Origin: Cyclospora cayetanensis
Taxonomy: Eukaryota > Apicomplexa > Conoidasida > Eucoccidiorida > Eimeriidae
Direction: 5' to 3'
Assembly (NCBI RefSeq): GCF_002999335.1
Contig: NW_020312568.1
Location: forward strand, 1-64,000
DNA length: 64,000 bases
The translations under genes and the position numbers were made by a program. Below, piece after piece: positions 36,220 through 47,550 of this stretch (its first letter is position 1; the number at the start of each line of letters is the position of its first letter). Below the pieces are notes generated by a model, which saw only the letters and a list, made by a program, of their open reading frames with translations, made no database searches and was not told the origin of the DNA.

Positions 36220-39200
36220 TTACGGGGAGGCAGGGGCGATTTCAGTCCCTACGGTAAACTCCTCACGAAGGGCCTTACAAATGTGGCAAATAAATTCGTT
36301 AGGGCCAGCGCCGGGTACAGTGCAGCCCTTATGAACACCTGCACGTATGTACATACACTCGAGAGCCCTGAGCGTGATAGTGCCACTGCACTTCACTTGG
36401 GAGTTTTCCACGAACGCTTGTCTCGGGCATATCAAGATAATGATAGACGAGCAGTCGCTCGCAAAGAAAAAATGCCGGGGAGCCCTCACAGGAGCTCACC
36501 TATTCTGCAGTCGACGCAGTAGACTCTCTTGCTGGCCCCCTTTCCCTCGCACTCGAGAGGCTCTACACAAACCTCGCAAAGCTTGTTGGCGCTGTTCTTC
36601 TTGCTGCATGCGGCGTAAATTCCCTCAGCCGTCTGCGTGCCATGGAGGACAGCCCTCCCCCTCTTTACGCGCAGATATCGTTCTTTGCATTCTGGGCAGA
36701 TGCGGCTACGATTCGAGTAAAAACAGGATATATCCTGACGCGCAGAGCACCGCAAACGCCAGCATGCAATGCAGACGCCAAAGGGGTCATCTTGAGGCAG
36801 AAGCACGCAGGCTGCGCTGGCCGCCTTCCGGCAAGCGAGCAGCTGCCATTACAGGGAACACACCCCAATTTTTGCCGGCAGAAAAAGCAGCATATTTCAC
36901 GCACTTTCCCCCAAGCCTCTTGCTGCTTCGCTTACTCCCCCCGTTCCCTTCCCTTCCCTCAACTCCCGCCCCCACTACTAGGCCTGCCAACGCACCAACG
37001 CTTCTTCTTCAGACAACTGCCGCCTGCAGCAGCTGCAGTAGCCGCAACCCTTGCAGAACCAGTCACCGTCTGGCACCTGCATGCCACATCCGTAAACACC
37101 AAACCCCGCCCCTTTTCTGCGGCAAGCGAGCACTGAGATTTGAAACGAGAATGCCTTCCTTAGCAACACGCTTGGGAGCAAGGCGACAGCGCGAATACGC
37201 GGCGGGATACCGCACGAAGCTTTCAGAGGCAACACAGACACCACCACTCCAACAGTGCGAGGAGACGCCACACAGGCAGCACCGCAGCTAACCGCAAAAG
37301 CTCCACAACAACACACCTCCACGGCAACGCTGTACACTCATCCCTCCTAACATGCACAACCCACCCTCCTCCCCTCGCGATCATTTTCATTCGAACCTGA
37401 AGCACTGGCGGAGAGAGACACTCCATGTGGAATGCCCGATCACAAGCATCGCAAATCAACATCGTCTCTTCATTCTTATTGGACAGGCATATCTCGCAAA
37501 TCTGAATGTACAGCGCACGCACAGCTGGTGACGCCCTCCGTCATCTCGTGCGAATAGGCTGACAAGGCGATGATAGTGATGGAAATGCAACAGCAAAAAC
37601 AGCATCCCGTCAGGGGAGCTCCCCGACAGCTACGCAGGCCTATTCATCGTCTCTGTTCAATTCGTGAAAGCATCGCCATAACAAATTTCCTCCACCCCTT
37701 TTCTGCATCTCTTCTTTTAAACAGTCACCCTCGGCATACAGACAGACAGACAGACAGAGAGACAGACACATATGATTGCGCTATCCTCCGCTTTCGCGCA
37801 TCTTCTCTACGCTGTGACTGCGACCCGCCTTCCCCGCTGTGCCTTGCGCATCAACCCCACGCGGTTCCCCCCTTCCCTTATCCCTCTCTATCCACAACTC
37901 GACCCTGCATGCGCTAGCCGAGATGCCGATGCTGGCTGGGCCCCACCTTGCAATCCGCACACTGCCACGGAAATCGGGTAACCATGTCAAAGTTCAGCGG
38001 CGGCTCGCAGCAGCTGCGCGCAGAAAACGTGCATGCAGCCCGTACAAAGCGTTCTAGTGTACAGACAGAGATAAACACCTACAAAGCGTTCTAGTGTACA
38101 GACAGAGATGAACATCTACAAAGCGTTCTAGTGTACAGACAGAGATGAACACCTACAAATAGTTCTAGTGTACAGACAGAGATGAACATGTACAAAGAGT
38201 TCTAGTGTACAGACAGAGATGAACATGTACAAAGAGTTCTACTGTACAGAGATAAACACCTAAAAAGAGTTCTACTGTACAGAGATGAACATGTACAAAG
38301 AGTTCTAGTGTACAGACAGAGATGAAGACCTCTCTTGTGCAGTGTTGTAGAGTGAAATTTGCAGAGCCGCTTCCCAGGATTCAGAATGCCATTTGTGTAT
38401 GTCTGGGAAAGGCGCTACTCAGCCAGCCAGCCATGGTCGGCTAGCGGACCCCATCGCAAAGAGGGTAGCTGCTGAATGGCAGCCTTTGCATCGCACCTTG
38501 CATGGAAACATCGCCTGCACTTGGAGCATATGAGAAGGCCTTTGAGGTCAGAGTCGTTCCTGCAGTTCTTCTGATGACACCACACGGCAGGCCTCTCGTC
38601 GACCTCTTCTTCTCGAGAAGTTTCAATACCTGCTCCGAACGCATGCAGCAGGAATTCCTGAGTAAGCACGCCGCCGCTCCTCGGCGTACATACACCCGAA
38701 CTCAGATCTCCACTGCCCCCCCTGCACACAGAGGGGCTTCCCTGTTCTTCGTCCTCTTCTCCTCTGTTGGGGTTGTAGGCGTCCGGCAGGAGGGTAAACG
38801 CTCCGACGCATGCAGACGCTGGCACGCCACTGCATGCATCGGAAGCCCCAGCTGGCCAGACGCTGCAACTTGGGCAGCGCAGCTCGCCTTCAGCTTTCAC
38901 CACTGCGAGACACACACAGAGAAGAGACACCCCATGACAGCAGCTCCCTGCTCCGCAGAAGCTGCTCGCCCGTCTGCAGAGAGCCGTCCTGCGCGCTTGC
39001 GTGTGCGTGCGAACCTTTCTTCTCGCAGGCGCCGCAGTATTCCCGTCGGCTGCTTCGCCGGATGCCTTCCTGATACAGCTCCCTCTCCTGTTGCACAAGG
39101 CACTGAATAGCTTTCAGTACCGCCAACTGCTGCTCCACTTCCCCTGCAGCGGCGGAATTCGCAGCGGTAGCCGGGAGATCAACGGGGCGTTCCGATCCAG

Positions 39201-39276
39201 AGGCGCTCCAGGGGCCCCTTCCATACGGCAACGGAGAGAAAGCTCTCGCACAAGAGTCGGCGAAGTAATTCTTCAT
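36220..39276 (-). CDS. Double PHD-finger protein (DPF/MOZ-like tandem PHD)
   Basis: PHD fingers read histone-tail marks; tandem PHDs of this style occur in DPF and MOZ-type chromatin factors. Exon 1 (39276-39015) starts at ATG and ends in a zinc ribbon half, CGACEKK, completed in exon 2 by ELRCPSC. Exon 2 (38902-38497) leads into PHD1 (LLICSKCRRCFHA). Exon 3 (38013-37947) gives NFDMVTRFPWQCADCK. Exon 4 (37501-37397) gives PHD2 (CEICLSNKNEETMLICDACD, RAFHMECLSPPVLQ). Exon 5 starts at 37076 with VPDGDWFCKGC and more Cys pairs. All five join in phase. Two further Cys-rich exons lie near 36840-36500 (VCIACWRLRC, RICPECKERY, KLCEVC, RVYCVDC) and before the stop at 36220 (FICHICKALREEFT); their borders are unresolved. 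The intron after exon 2 holds a minisatellite. The gene is divergent from the CCCH gene across 400 bp. Confidence 0.78.
38040..38325 (-). repeat. Minisatellite of about 37 bp in PHD-gene intron
   Basis: About eight head-to-tail copies of a unit containing GTTCTAGTGTACAGACAGAG, then ATGAACA or ATAAACACC and TACAAAG. Most copies are about 37 bp. Two copies near 38235-38290 lack an internal GACA and read CTACTGTACAGAGAT. The array lies in the intron between exons 2 and 3 of the PHD gene, just upstream of the exon 3 acceptor at 38013-38015. Confidence 0.93.
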
Positions 39277-39675
39277 TTTGGGGATAGTGGACAGCCTGGA
39301 GTCGCGAAGGAGGGTGCGGGTGTCGAGGGAACTACGAATGCGCGTGCTTCGCACGCGTAGGCCACTGCGGGATGCGAAGGACGCGAGCTACTGGCAGCGG
39401 CAGTGTCACATGAGCGAACAACGATGAAACACAACAATTCGAGCCATATCTGAAACAGCGGACGAAATGAAGGCTTGGGAGCTACAGGGCAGCGGTTCTT
39501 AGGGACGAGCTGCGTGGTTATATCGGCCCGGGATTTGAACATGCGCTGCTTCAGACGGCAGCGGTGTCCAGTCCGGGGGGTATATATTGCGCTTGCTGCG
39601 TGATGCTTGAGAGAAATTGATTCTTCTTTCAGCGTGCCTTTGCCATTCTTCTTGCCGTTCATCGCGACGAATCCA
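39277..39675. promoter_or_regulatory. Short bidirectional promoter, PHD (-) and CCCH (+) genes
   Basis: Only 399 bp separate the predicted ATGs of two divergent genes, so the promoters must overlap or be shared. A TATATAT stretch occurs at about 39580-39590, but no core element can be assigned with confidence. Confidence 0.5.
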
Positions 39676-42093
39676 ATGGTGCGCCGTAAGCACCACGGCG
39701 GTCGGCATTCCAGGTGTTCGTACACCTCAGAGTGCACCAGCCGTAGCGACAGCGGCAGTCCATCTTCGCGCTCTAGAGCCCCCCGATGTCGGCGAACGAG
39801 CAACTCTAGTGAAATGCACTTAGTCCGTAGCTCTAGGCGCCCCAAACACTCCCGACACCACAGGAGAAACAGGAACCCCGAAGGGAAAACAGTAGCCGAG
39901 GCGGGCTTAGCAGCCGCTGCGGACGATACTGCGTTGCTGACACAAGTCGCCGCGCTCAAAAAGAAGGTCCAGTGCAGGGGAATCGCCTCCCCAGGGGTGT
40001 ATGGGGGCAGCGTGCAGCAGCCGATGCACTTGCACCCAGCAGGTAGCTGCCACCAAGAGTACCCACCCCAACAGCAACAGCCCCAGCAGAGCCACCCGCA
40101 TCATGTACACCATCATGCTACCCAGCGACTTCTGCTGTCTCCTAGCCAGCTCTCGTGGATAAGGCCTCCCGACAAGGCAGTGCTCGAACCTACGATGCCT
40201 GCTCGACCAACTTCCCTCTCCTCAGCATCAGAGACTTCGCCTGCCTGTCCATGTGTCAGCACGACCGCCACAGACCAGGCGCCATGCAAGCATCAGCAAG
40301 AGCAGCCCGAGAACCCACAGCAGCAACAGCTCTTGCAAGAAAAACGGCGGAGGCTTTTTGAAGCCTTAGAATCTCGTAGAGCTCTGAGGCATCGCCTCGC
40401 AATGCGCTGGATCCGTGACAAGAACTGGAATAAGCTCATTGCGAGTTCTTCTCTTGGTACCCCGGCAAAAGCTTCGCGTTTGTCGGGTTCTGCTCCCGCT
40501 GGAATGGCGCAGCAGCAGCAGGAGCACAGCACACTGCCAAGGACTGTACCTGCAGCAGATGTCAACTTCGTCTGCCGAGATGCAGCACCACCATCAGCCT
40601 CATCCCCCTTACCAGCACCTCCAGCAAAGGCCTTCTTCAAGAGATGGAGTTTTCTAAATCCACACAACCGAACTGGGGAAGGCCTGTATCGCTCTCATAA
40701 GTTGACGTTCTGCAAATTTTACAGACAAGGTCCCTATACACAGGTTTTTATGTAGCTAGATCTCTTGTTAAGTGTCTTCGTTCAGCTTCTTCTGCGGCTA
40801 CACCTGCTGCTGCTCTACTGTCCCCTTGTTACTTTCCTCGTTCGGAACGCTGCTGCTGCAGGCTGCTGCAACAAAGGGGAAAGCTGCCCGTATTTCCACG
40901 ACCAAACGCAAAGCCGCGCATGCGCGCTTTACCTTAAAGGCAACATGAGCCACATCATAGCCATGCCAGAACCTATTAGCCCTTTCCTTAGAACCTCCTG
41001 CAAAGTTGTTTTCTGTGCTGAGCTTCCTCAAAGGCCCTATTTCCCCCCTTCGACTCCAGACCAGGGAGCCTCTCCTGCCTGCTCGACTGACGCGCATGCA
41101 CCTGCATTTCCTCGAGTTTCAAGTCTCGTGGTGGTAATCGTTGCTTCTGCGAACGCGAGCTGCCTCTACGCCTGATGACACTGTCTCTCTCTTTGCCCTC
41201 AGGTCTATGTTTCGAGCGTTCGTGCAGCCTGCTTCACGTTGCTGAGCTTGTTCCTGTATGCGGCAAATTCCTCCAGGGTGCGAGTGACTGCTTGCGCAGA
41301 GCTGCCCGTTCCAGCTTTCTTGGCGTTGCTGTTTCTTCAATAAAAGCCGTGAAAACGGCAAGCTTCCCCTTCAATGGCCGTTCAGCATGTCTTAAGGGGC
41401 TGCGGATGATGGTGTCTCCCTCTAGTCCTCCGGAGCTCTGTGTATATGTCTGCATGTATCTGTGGCTGTGTGCGCGCTGCCTTTCCTTTCTCCTGTCAGG
41501 CCTCTGTATTCTGGGTGCTCAGTGCATCTACAGGCACGAAGTCGATGAGCATACGCAAAAGGAAGCTGCTGTTGCCGTATGCCCGCTGCTACGGATGCTG
41601 TCTGTTGCTGGTGCATGCGCTGCCTTTTGAACGATTGCTGGCTTGCAGCCCGTCTTCGATGGCTCGCGACCAACACGGCCTTTTAGGTGCACCGGCATCT
41701 GGGTGGTGGTAATGGTGGGGTTGTTGTTATTATGTGCTACAGGGTGCTCGCGAGGGCTCTAGCAAGACCTACGCGCAGAGGAGAGGCCCGCAGGGGCCCT
41801 CTGGGGACTTGGGGGGGTCTACGACTCTTGGGGGGGCCCCCTACAACAGCAGCAAACTTGACTCTAAGACGGAAGGCATGGAAAAAAAAGTAAAGGGAGG
41901 GGTCACTCCCTGCCCTCGGTACTATGCTGCTGGACATGTTCCACTGGTTGGCTCGAAGCAGGCTGAAGAAGCTTTATCGGGGAGTTCCCCCGAGGAGAGA
42001 GTGCAGCCTAAGGAGGGCGTCTCTGCCCAGACCCCTCCGGTGCAAGGCGGTGAGAGTATGGAAGACTGGCCAGAAGTCTATCTGCCGCTTTGA
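39676..42093 (+). CDS. CCCH zinc-finger protein, ZC3H3-like
   Basis: ZC3H3-type proteins bind RNA and act in mRNA 3' processing and export. The N-terminal half is Ser/Arg- and His/Gln-rich (basic Ser/Arg stretch, then runs of Gln and His), followed by a basic helix (QEKRRRLFEALESRRALRHR). Three CCCH fingers are assembled across introns. Finger 1 is CKFYRQG + CCNKGESCPYFH (CX7CX5CX3H). Finger 2 is CALYLKG + LCFERSCSLLH (CX7CX4CX3H). Finger 3 is CGKFLQG + LCILGAQCIYRH (CX7CX5CX3H). Each finger is split at the same place, after the Gly of KG/QG. Exons: 39676-40729, 40862-40939, 41203-41277, 41500 to about 41577, then a last exon from about 41746 to 42093. The intron after 40939 appears to be GC-AG. 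The start ATG is the first in frame after the putative promoter. Confidence 0.83.
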
Positions 42094-45000
42094 AGCGAGG
42101 AGGCCTCTAGAGCTGCTTGCTGCTGCCGATACTGTGCATATGCCTTGCGTTCTAGAGCGAGGTTTAGTGTGATCAAAATGCAGCCAAGACGCTGCCGATG
42201 GAACGTAGATGAGCGGTAACGGTGGGGCAAAGGGCTACGCCTTCTTTTATTGACTAGGCTGCTTTTCATGATCATATCCTTGCCTGTGGCGGTTGATGCG
42301 TGTATTTATTTGGAGGGATGTATATATATATATGTATATATATATCCCTCCAGACCCCTTCTGTCAACTCCTGCGTAATCGGCCCCTCTGCCCCTTGTGC
42401 GCGGGAGATTCAAGAGCGCTTCAAGAGGAGCTCATTCAGAGCATACACATGTGCATCAAATGTACATATTTATAGATATGCGTTATGTCCGCATTCCTGA
42501 GCGCTGTCACCGCTGTGTCGGGGCTCTCCTCAAGCGGATACTGTGCCGTCTCCATCTGCTGTGACGTGGACGCTTGCCGTAGCGTCATGTTGCACCTGTG
42601 TTCTGAGATTCCCGTGGGGTAGTAATATAGAGTCACCTCTGCTGGCTCCGGTTTCTTTGGAAAGGTTGTCGGCTTCTCGGCTCTCGCGGTCTGGACTCAC
42701 GCGTAAATGAGGTCTACAGTTTTTCAGCGATCCCTTCCATCGTGGCGGGGTTAGAATGCATGTGTATGGCTCTGTGTTGATCTGCCCGCCCTTCAGTCTC
42801 TTCGAAGGTTAGATGGACGGCCCTGTCTCGGAGGGGTCCTGCGTGGCTGCACCGGGAGTGTTCGTGTGTATTTATTTGCATGCGTGTATCTACCTCGACA
42901 CGTAGCGCCCCTAGATGCGTAGCGTTGTTGCAGTGCCGTTGATACGTAGGATCTTTGCTGTGATAAGGCGGCCCTAGAGGAGCTGGAAAGAGCAGCTTTT
43001 TTTCCTCCTCATTCCCACAGCCCCTGTGAAGCCGCTCTAAAGGGGGAATGAGGGAGAAATTACGCCTTGTAGATTTTAGAATCACAGGCCACCTGCCCAA
43101 ACGAGCGGCGTCCGGCTGACGCCGCTCAAGACCCCTGAAGGGATTTTGTTTGTCTCAAAAACCTCTATCTACACAGTGGTCCTTTTCTGCGTAGATCGCT
43201 GTCTCTTTTTCAGTTTTTTCCCTTTTAGCACACAGGATTTGGCGTACGACACATGCGATGCCCATAATCACCTGCTTTACTCTCAGAGGGCAACTGCTTG
43301 TGTTGCTCTTCGAGTTAGAGTGTGGCTGTTAGGTTGTGCACTGCGCGGCTGGCTTTCCCGAGTCTGCGTGCAGCCTGTTTGCCGCACCTAGCCAGCTCAT
43401 CATACCGCAAGGAGACACACGGTCCCCTCTGCAGTCAGCTTGTGCTGCTATTTCGGAGTTCGGTGTGTATGCCCTCCGCACAAAGCAGGGAGCATCCGCA
43501 GCTTTGAACTGAGACGCCCGTCCCTGCTCTGTTTCGCGTCCACCAACACGAGACTGGGGGCTTCTTGGTGACGACTTTACACGCCACTGAGAGAAAGAGC
43601 AAGTTGGCAGTCCTTCTGGGTGTGTTCAGGCACGTGATTCTCTGGGGATGGGCAATCAGGGAAAACGGCCCGCTGTCTCGCGGCGCCTTCGTGCTCCACG
43701 TTGGGAGTTCTGCATTTTGTGAAATGCGCACCCGGTGTATGCGTATCTCCCCTTCTGGGGTGGTTAAGTATCTTCCCTATGCATCGCTGTAAATATGATA
43801 CGCATAACACAGCTTCTAGACTTCTCGCTTTTATTTTCCATATGTTCCGTACTGCTAAGATTTTTGCCTGACTTGTGTATATCATGCCGCCATGCCAAGG
43901 CGTACAAGGGGACGAGCGTTGAATCCTCGTTTTACCCGCCTCCCTACAGGCGACCATCAGGTTCAGACCTTCCTTCTGGGGAACAGCGTCTGCCGTTTCA
44001 CGTGTTTGTAGAACTACAAGGTATCTATAAATCCAAAAAATGGCCCCCCACTAAATGGTCCTGCTCCCTTTTAGCCTCCCGTAGCAATTCGGCAAGAACT
44101 ATTTTCCAAGAGTTGGAAAGTCAGCACCGCTTTAGAAGGCCTTGCAGACTCTGATGCCACAGTTTTTTCGTACTACCTCCCGGTAAGAACAAGTGTATAT
44201 GGATTGAAAAGGAGCAAGCCTGTCCATACATAGTGTGAGCATACATGCACAGTCGTACATTACTATTCACGTAAACAACAGATAGGTTTATGTATTACGG
44301 ATGTCCCTTTTCATGGAAAAACTTGGATCAAAAGATGAATGCTGTGGCAGGCGAAAGTGTAGCACAACAGGAATCAGTTGACTGGCTGCTTGCAATTCGT
44401 AGCACACAAACTTTTGCGTTGCCGCTTTTCATTTACTTTATGTGTATGCAATAGGATTTAGTTATGTCATGGCTAATCGGCTTGGTCGCTCCTGTGCATG
44501 AGCTGTTGCACTGCACAGGGAAAAACATCAAGATTAAGAGCTTAACGCTGTGTACCCGTGTGCCAAGTGCTATGTGCGGCGGCGTGCAGATGCATGCCTA
44601 GAGTGCCCCTGAAGTTGTAGCTGGTTGCAACGCGGTTGCCGTACCTTCCCTCGAACCGAAAGCTGTGGGATGGCCGCAAGAGATAGGCAGCGCTCTTATC
44701 AGGGAAAGGAAAATGGGTTTTTTGGCATGCTTTGATAGACTTTGGGCGCTGATTGATCTGCACAGACTGACTAGTAGATTTGGAACACATGGTGCCGTAC
44801 TGGCTTGGATCACTAGGGACTGAACTTTGATGCATTTTCCAGAGGCGGTAGAGGCAGGTGCCCGAAGCACTATGCCTCAGCGTGTGTCTTCTAGGACGTG
44901 AGACACAAATCAAGGAAATATGCCAAAAGCTGTCCAAAGGGTGAAGCCACTCTGTGTGGGCTTCAGGCGACAGCGCCACTAGCACCACACAAAAATGAGT

Positions 45001-45410
45001 GCTGCTATTGCAGGCGATGCCTCTTTAGCGTCCAGAAGAGTCTAGAGCGCCGTCCAATCTCGACAACCAAAGGCCGAATCACTCAAATAGCCACAGGAGC
45101 GCTGCATACCAAGGAGAGCCACTCAAGGCCTACGAGGAAAAAGGCATATGTACAACCAACATACAAGGACATATGTAATGCTCTAGCACCAAAATAAAAT
45201 GACACATGAAAAAACACAACAGGCAATCTTGGAGAACGTGTGGGGAGATAAACTGTCTCGAGTTCTCCTCATTAGTGACCCTCTTCCAACGGGCTTGTAC
45301 CCACAGGACGTGCCTCCGAGATCTTACAGAAACCTAACCGTCTATCTTAGCTGTTTTTCTTGTCGGTCTATCACTCACGTTCCTTTTCCTCCGAAATATT
45401 CAAGGTGACG
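42094..45410. other. Gene-poor interval with palindrome
   Basis: No confident gene. Short frames at 42290-42480, 43146-43390 and 43795-44154 have no recognisable domain, and splice-compatible chains could not be built. A strong AT-rich palindrome lies at 42311-42352. From about 44160 onward the sequence becomes more A/T-balanced. One or more lineage-specific genes may hide here. Confidence 0.45.
42311..42352. repeat. Near-perfect AT-rich inverted repeat (hairpin)
   Basis: TGGAGGGAT at 42311-42319 is answered by its exact complement ATCCCTCCA at 42344-42352, and the intervening sequence is alternating TA with one GT interruption. The whole 42 bp can form a long hairpin or cruciform. It lies 218 bp downstream of the CCCH gene stop. 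Confidence 0.9.
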
Positions 45411-45731
45411 ATGGCAGCAGTGATCCCGGCGTTTCGCGTTGTGCATGTGGTCTGTTTCAAGTTCAAGCCGGACACTCCACCCTCTGCGCTTCTAAATATG
45501 GCTACAGAAGCCGAGGCCCTACCCGAGTGCATCAAGGGCATGCCTTTTGCCATTTCTTTCCGGCCAACCTTCACTCATGAACGTGCTAGGGGATTCACCC
45601 ATGTTCTGTACTCCCAATTTAGCAACGCCGAAGACCTCAACAGATACTCAAGTCATCCAGCTCACACAAGCTTTGTCGCCAAATACAAACCATTCTTCGA
45701 GGATGTTATGGCCGTAGACATCGAGTTATAA
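45411..45731 (+). CDS. Dabb-domain (stress-responsive A/B barrel) small protein
   Basis: This 106-residue single-exon protein matches the dimeric alpha/beta-barrel (Dabb) fold. It starts with a short leader and then a beta strand, VVHVVCFKFKPDTP. The central part is FAISFRPTFTHERARGFTHV followed by LYSQFSNAEDLNRYSSHPAH. It closes with FVAKYKPFFEDVMAVDIE. The family is small and usually dimeric; members include stress-responsive proteins and some small-molecule cyclases, so the exact role is not inferable. The ATG at 45411 is preceded by a stop-containing region and opens directly into the fold. It is well isolated: no other protein gene is supported within 3 kb on the left or 1 kb on the right. 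Confidence 0.85.
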   Translation: MAAVIPAFRVVHVVCFKFKPDTPPSALLNMATEAEALPECIKGMPFAISFRPTFTHERARGFTHVLYSQFSNAEDLNRYSSHPAHTSFVAKYKPFFEDVMAVDIEL

Positions 45732-46757
45732 CCGCATGCATGCTCCTGTTCAAAGCTACTTGGGACGCTTGAATTTGGTTGCACAGTCCCGAAGAACCAC
45801 ATAGGCTACATCAGGAAATGTGAATCGACTACAGGATGCTCCATAAGAACCTTTGACGGCCTTGAAAAGGTGGACGGGAGCCGTCTACGGCGGTGCAGGC
45901 CATCCTCAGGCCTTCCCAGCAAGAAACACTGTTAGAACAGGAGAGAATCAGTTCTGAAATAGTGTTTGCGCAACTAATTTACAAAGTCTACGGCTTTTTC
46001 ATGACGACTATTTGCCCCGCATGCCGCTTCCACCAGCACATGTGCGATTTGCTCTTTAGGGTGTAAGGCTCTACTGAAGCGTTTTTTGCCATGGCGTACG
46101 CGCCTAACCATGGAGCGCAGTCTGCTTAAGACGTTCAGGGTATTGGCTTGCGGACGAGCTCAGTATCACTAGCCTTGTAGATATCTACAGCAAGCGGTCT
46201 CGGTCTGCCCGTTTAGTTGTTTTCGGTGCTTCCGGCTAAAACGAAGCAGAAGGGTTTGTAGCACCTGGCTAGTAGCGCTTCGGTGGGGTAAGAGCTCCGA
46301 TAAGAGCTTTGGCCTCTTTAGCGATGAAGCGCATTGGAATTTACGACATCATCTGGAAGGCCCTCGCACGTTGTCAGCCCTTCGATGCTTTTGCCCCCTC
46401 GCACAATGGATATGAGACCATGCGTGTTTTTTTCCGACGTATGGGAGCTGCCGCAATGAACTCTCCATAGAAAAAAGTGCCAAGCTGGAACCGGTGACGA
46501 CAAATGTGACGGTACTTGCCCATGGGCTTCCATTCTCGTGTGAAGAAAGCTCTCTCATGCTTTTAACGCTGCCCAGTTTTCAACTGGAAGATGGCGAGCC
46601 CCCTTCCCTTGCCACAATGCCGAAACAGACGTCTTCTGTCATGCGATTTCCTCTCCATCTTCCTCCCTTTCTTCCTGCAAAAAAGAGTCATGAGGGCGAG
46701 CTTTTTTATAGGACTACGTGTTTGAATGTCTGTCTTTAGAGGCCTCTATGGCCCAAC

Positions 46758-47550
46758 CTAGTTTAGGGTGAACGTATGCGTGGGAAACTGTGTCTCAAGG
46801 GCGGAAACGCATTCTTCAGCTCTGAGTCTCAGGTGGTTATATGTACCTCTTTTCTCCTCAATTTGTCTGCGAGCTGGCTCCCTGTCAAACTCCTGAATAG
46901 AATCCGAAAAATCTATTGTTCACCATAATGATCGCCTTACTTTTCAAAGCCTCTTCATAGTCCAACTGTAAGCAATTTCCGATTTCCAGTGTTTCGTACC
47001 TTTTGGCATGAGCATATATCTTACCTCCCTAGCAAAATCTGCTTCTGCTTCCATGGCATTTCGTTGTTCCTCCTCCACACCTTCACGGTACGCCTCGAGA
47101 GGGAGCTTTTCCTTCACAGCTGAAAAAGTACACCCATAATAAATTTACGGAACAATGCACGCCACGGCAGGAGTAAACTCAGCGTGCATTTCGTCACTGA
47201 GAATTTGGTGGCTGGGGGTCGTGAAGTTCACTTTTGTAGTCAGTGGCTCCTTTTGCTCAGATTCATGTGCTATGCGCCCCTCGCCTTTATTCAACATTTC
47301 ACTCCCTATCTTTCCTTTTGTCATACCCGGGGTTTGGTTATGAACTAAGCGGACGTTCTGTGCATCCACCTTTGGTATTCGTTTTAGCCCTGCTGCTTCA
47401 GTAACTTCGACTTTAGGACGACTTTTGCAACCAAGAGGCTTGTTGCTGCTTTCAATGGACAAACGAAAGTGCAGTTTACGTGTAGTGTTCGACGATCGCA
47501 GAGATGATGGACGAGGGAGACGGCACTTCCAGGGCAGACTGCCGCGATGC
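46758..47550 (-). CDS. Possible small minus-strand gene, unknown
   Basis: Three minus-strand segments look like exons with charged, helix-prone sequence. About 47120-47036 reads KEKLPLEAYREGVEEEQRNA and ends at a GTAAGA donor. About 46968-46920 reads LDYEEALKSKAIIM after a TTACAG acceptor. About 46893-46758 reads EFDREPARRQIEEKR after a TTCAG acceptor and ends in a stop. A longer upstream open segment (47550-47145) could be the 5' exon but lacks an ATG. Phase is only satisfied if an unusually short 31-nt intron is used, so the model is doubtful. No known family recognised. Confidence 0.25.

Noticed and set aside
38040..38325. CRISPR-like repeat array
   Set aside because: The copies are directly tandem without unique spacers, and the context is a eukaryotic intron; it is a minisatellite.
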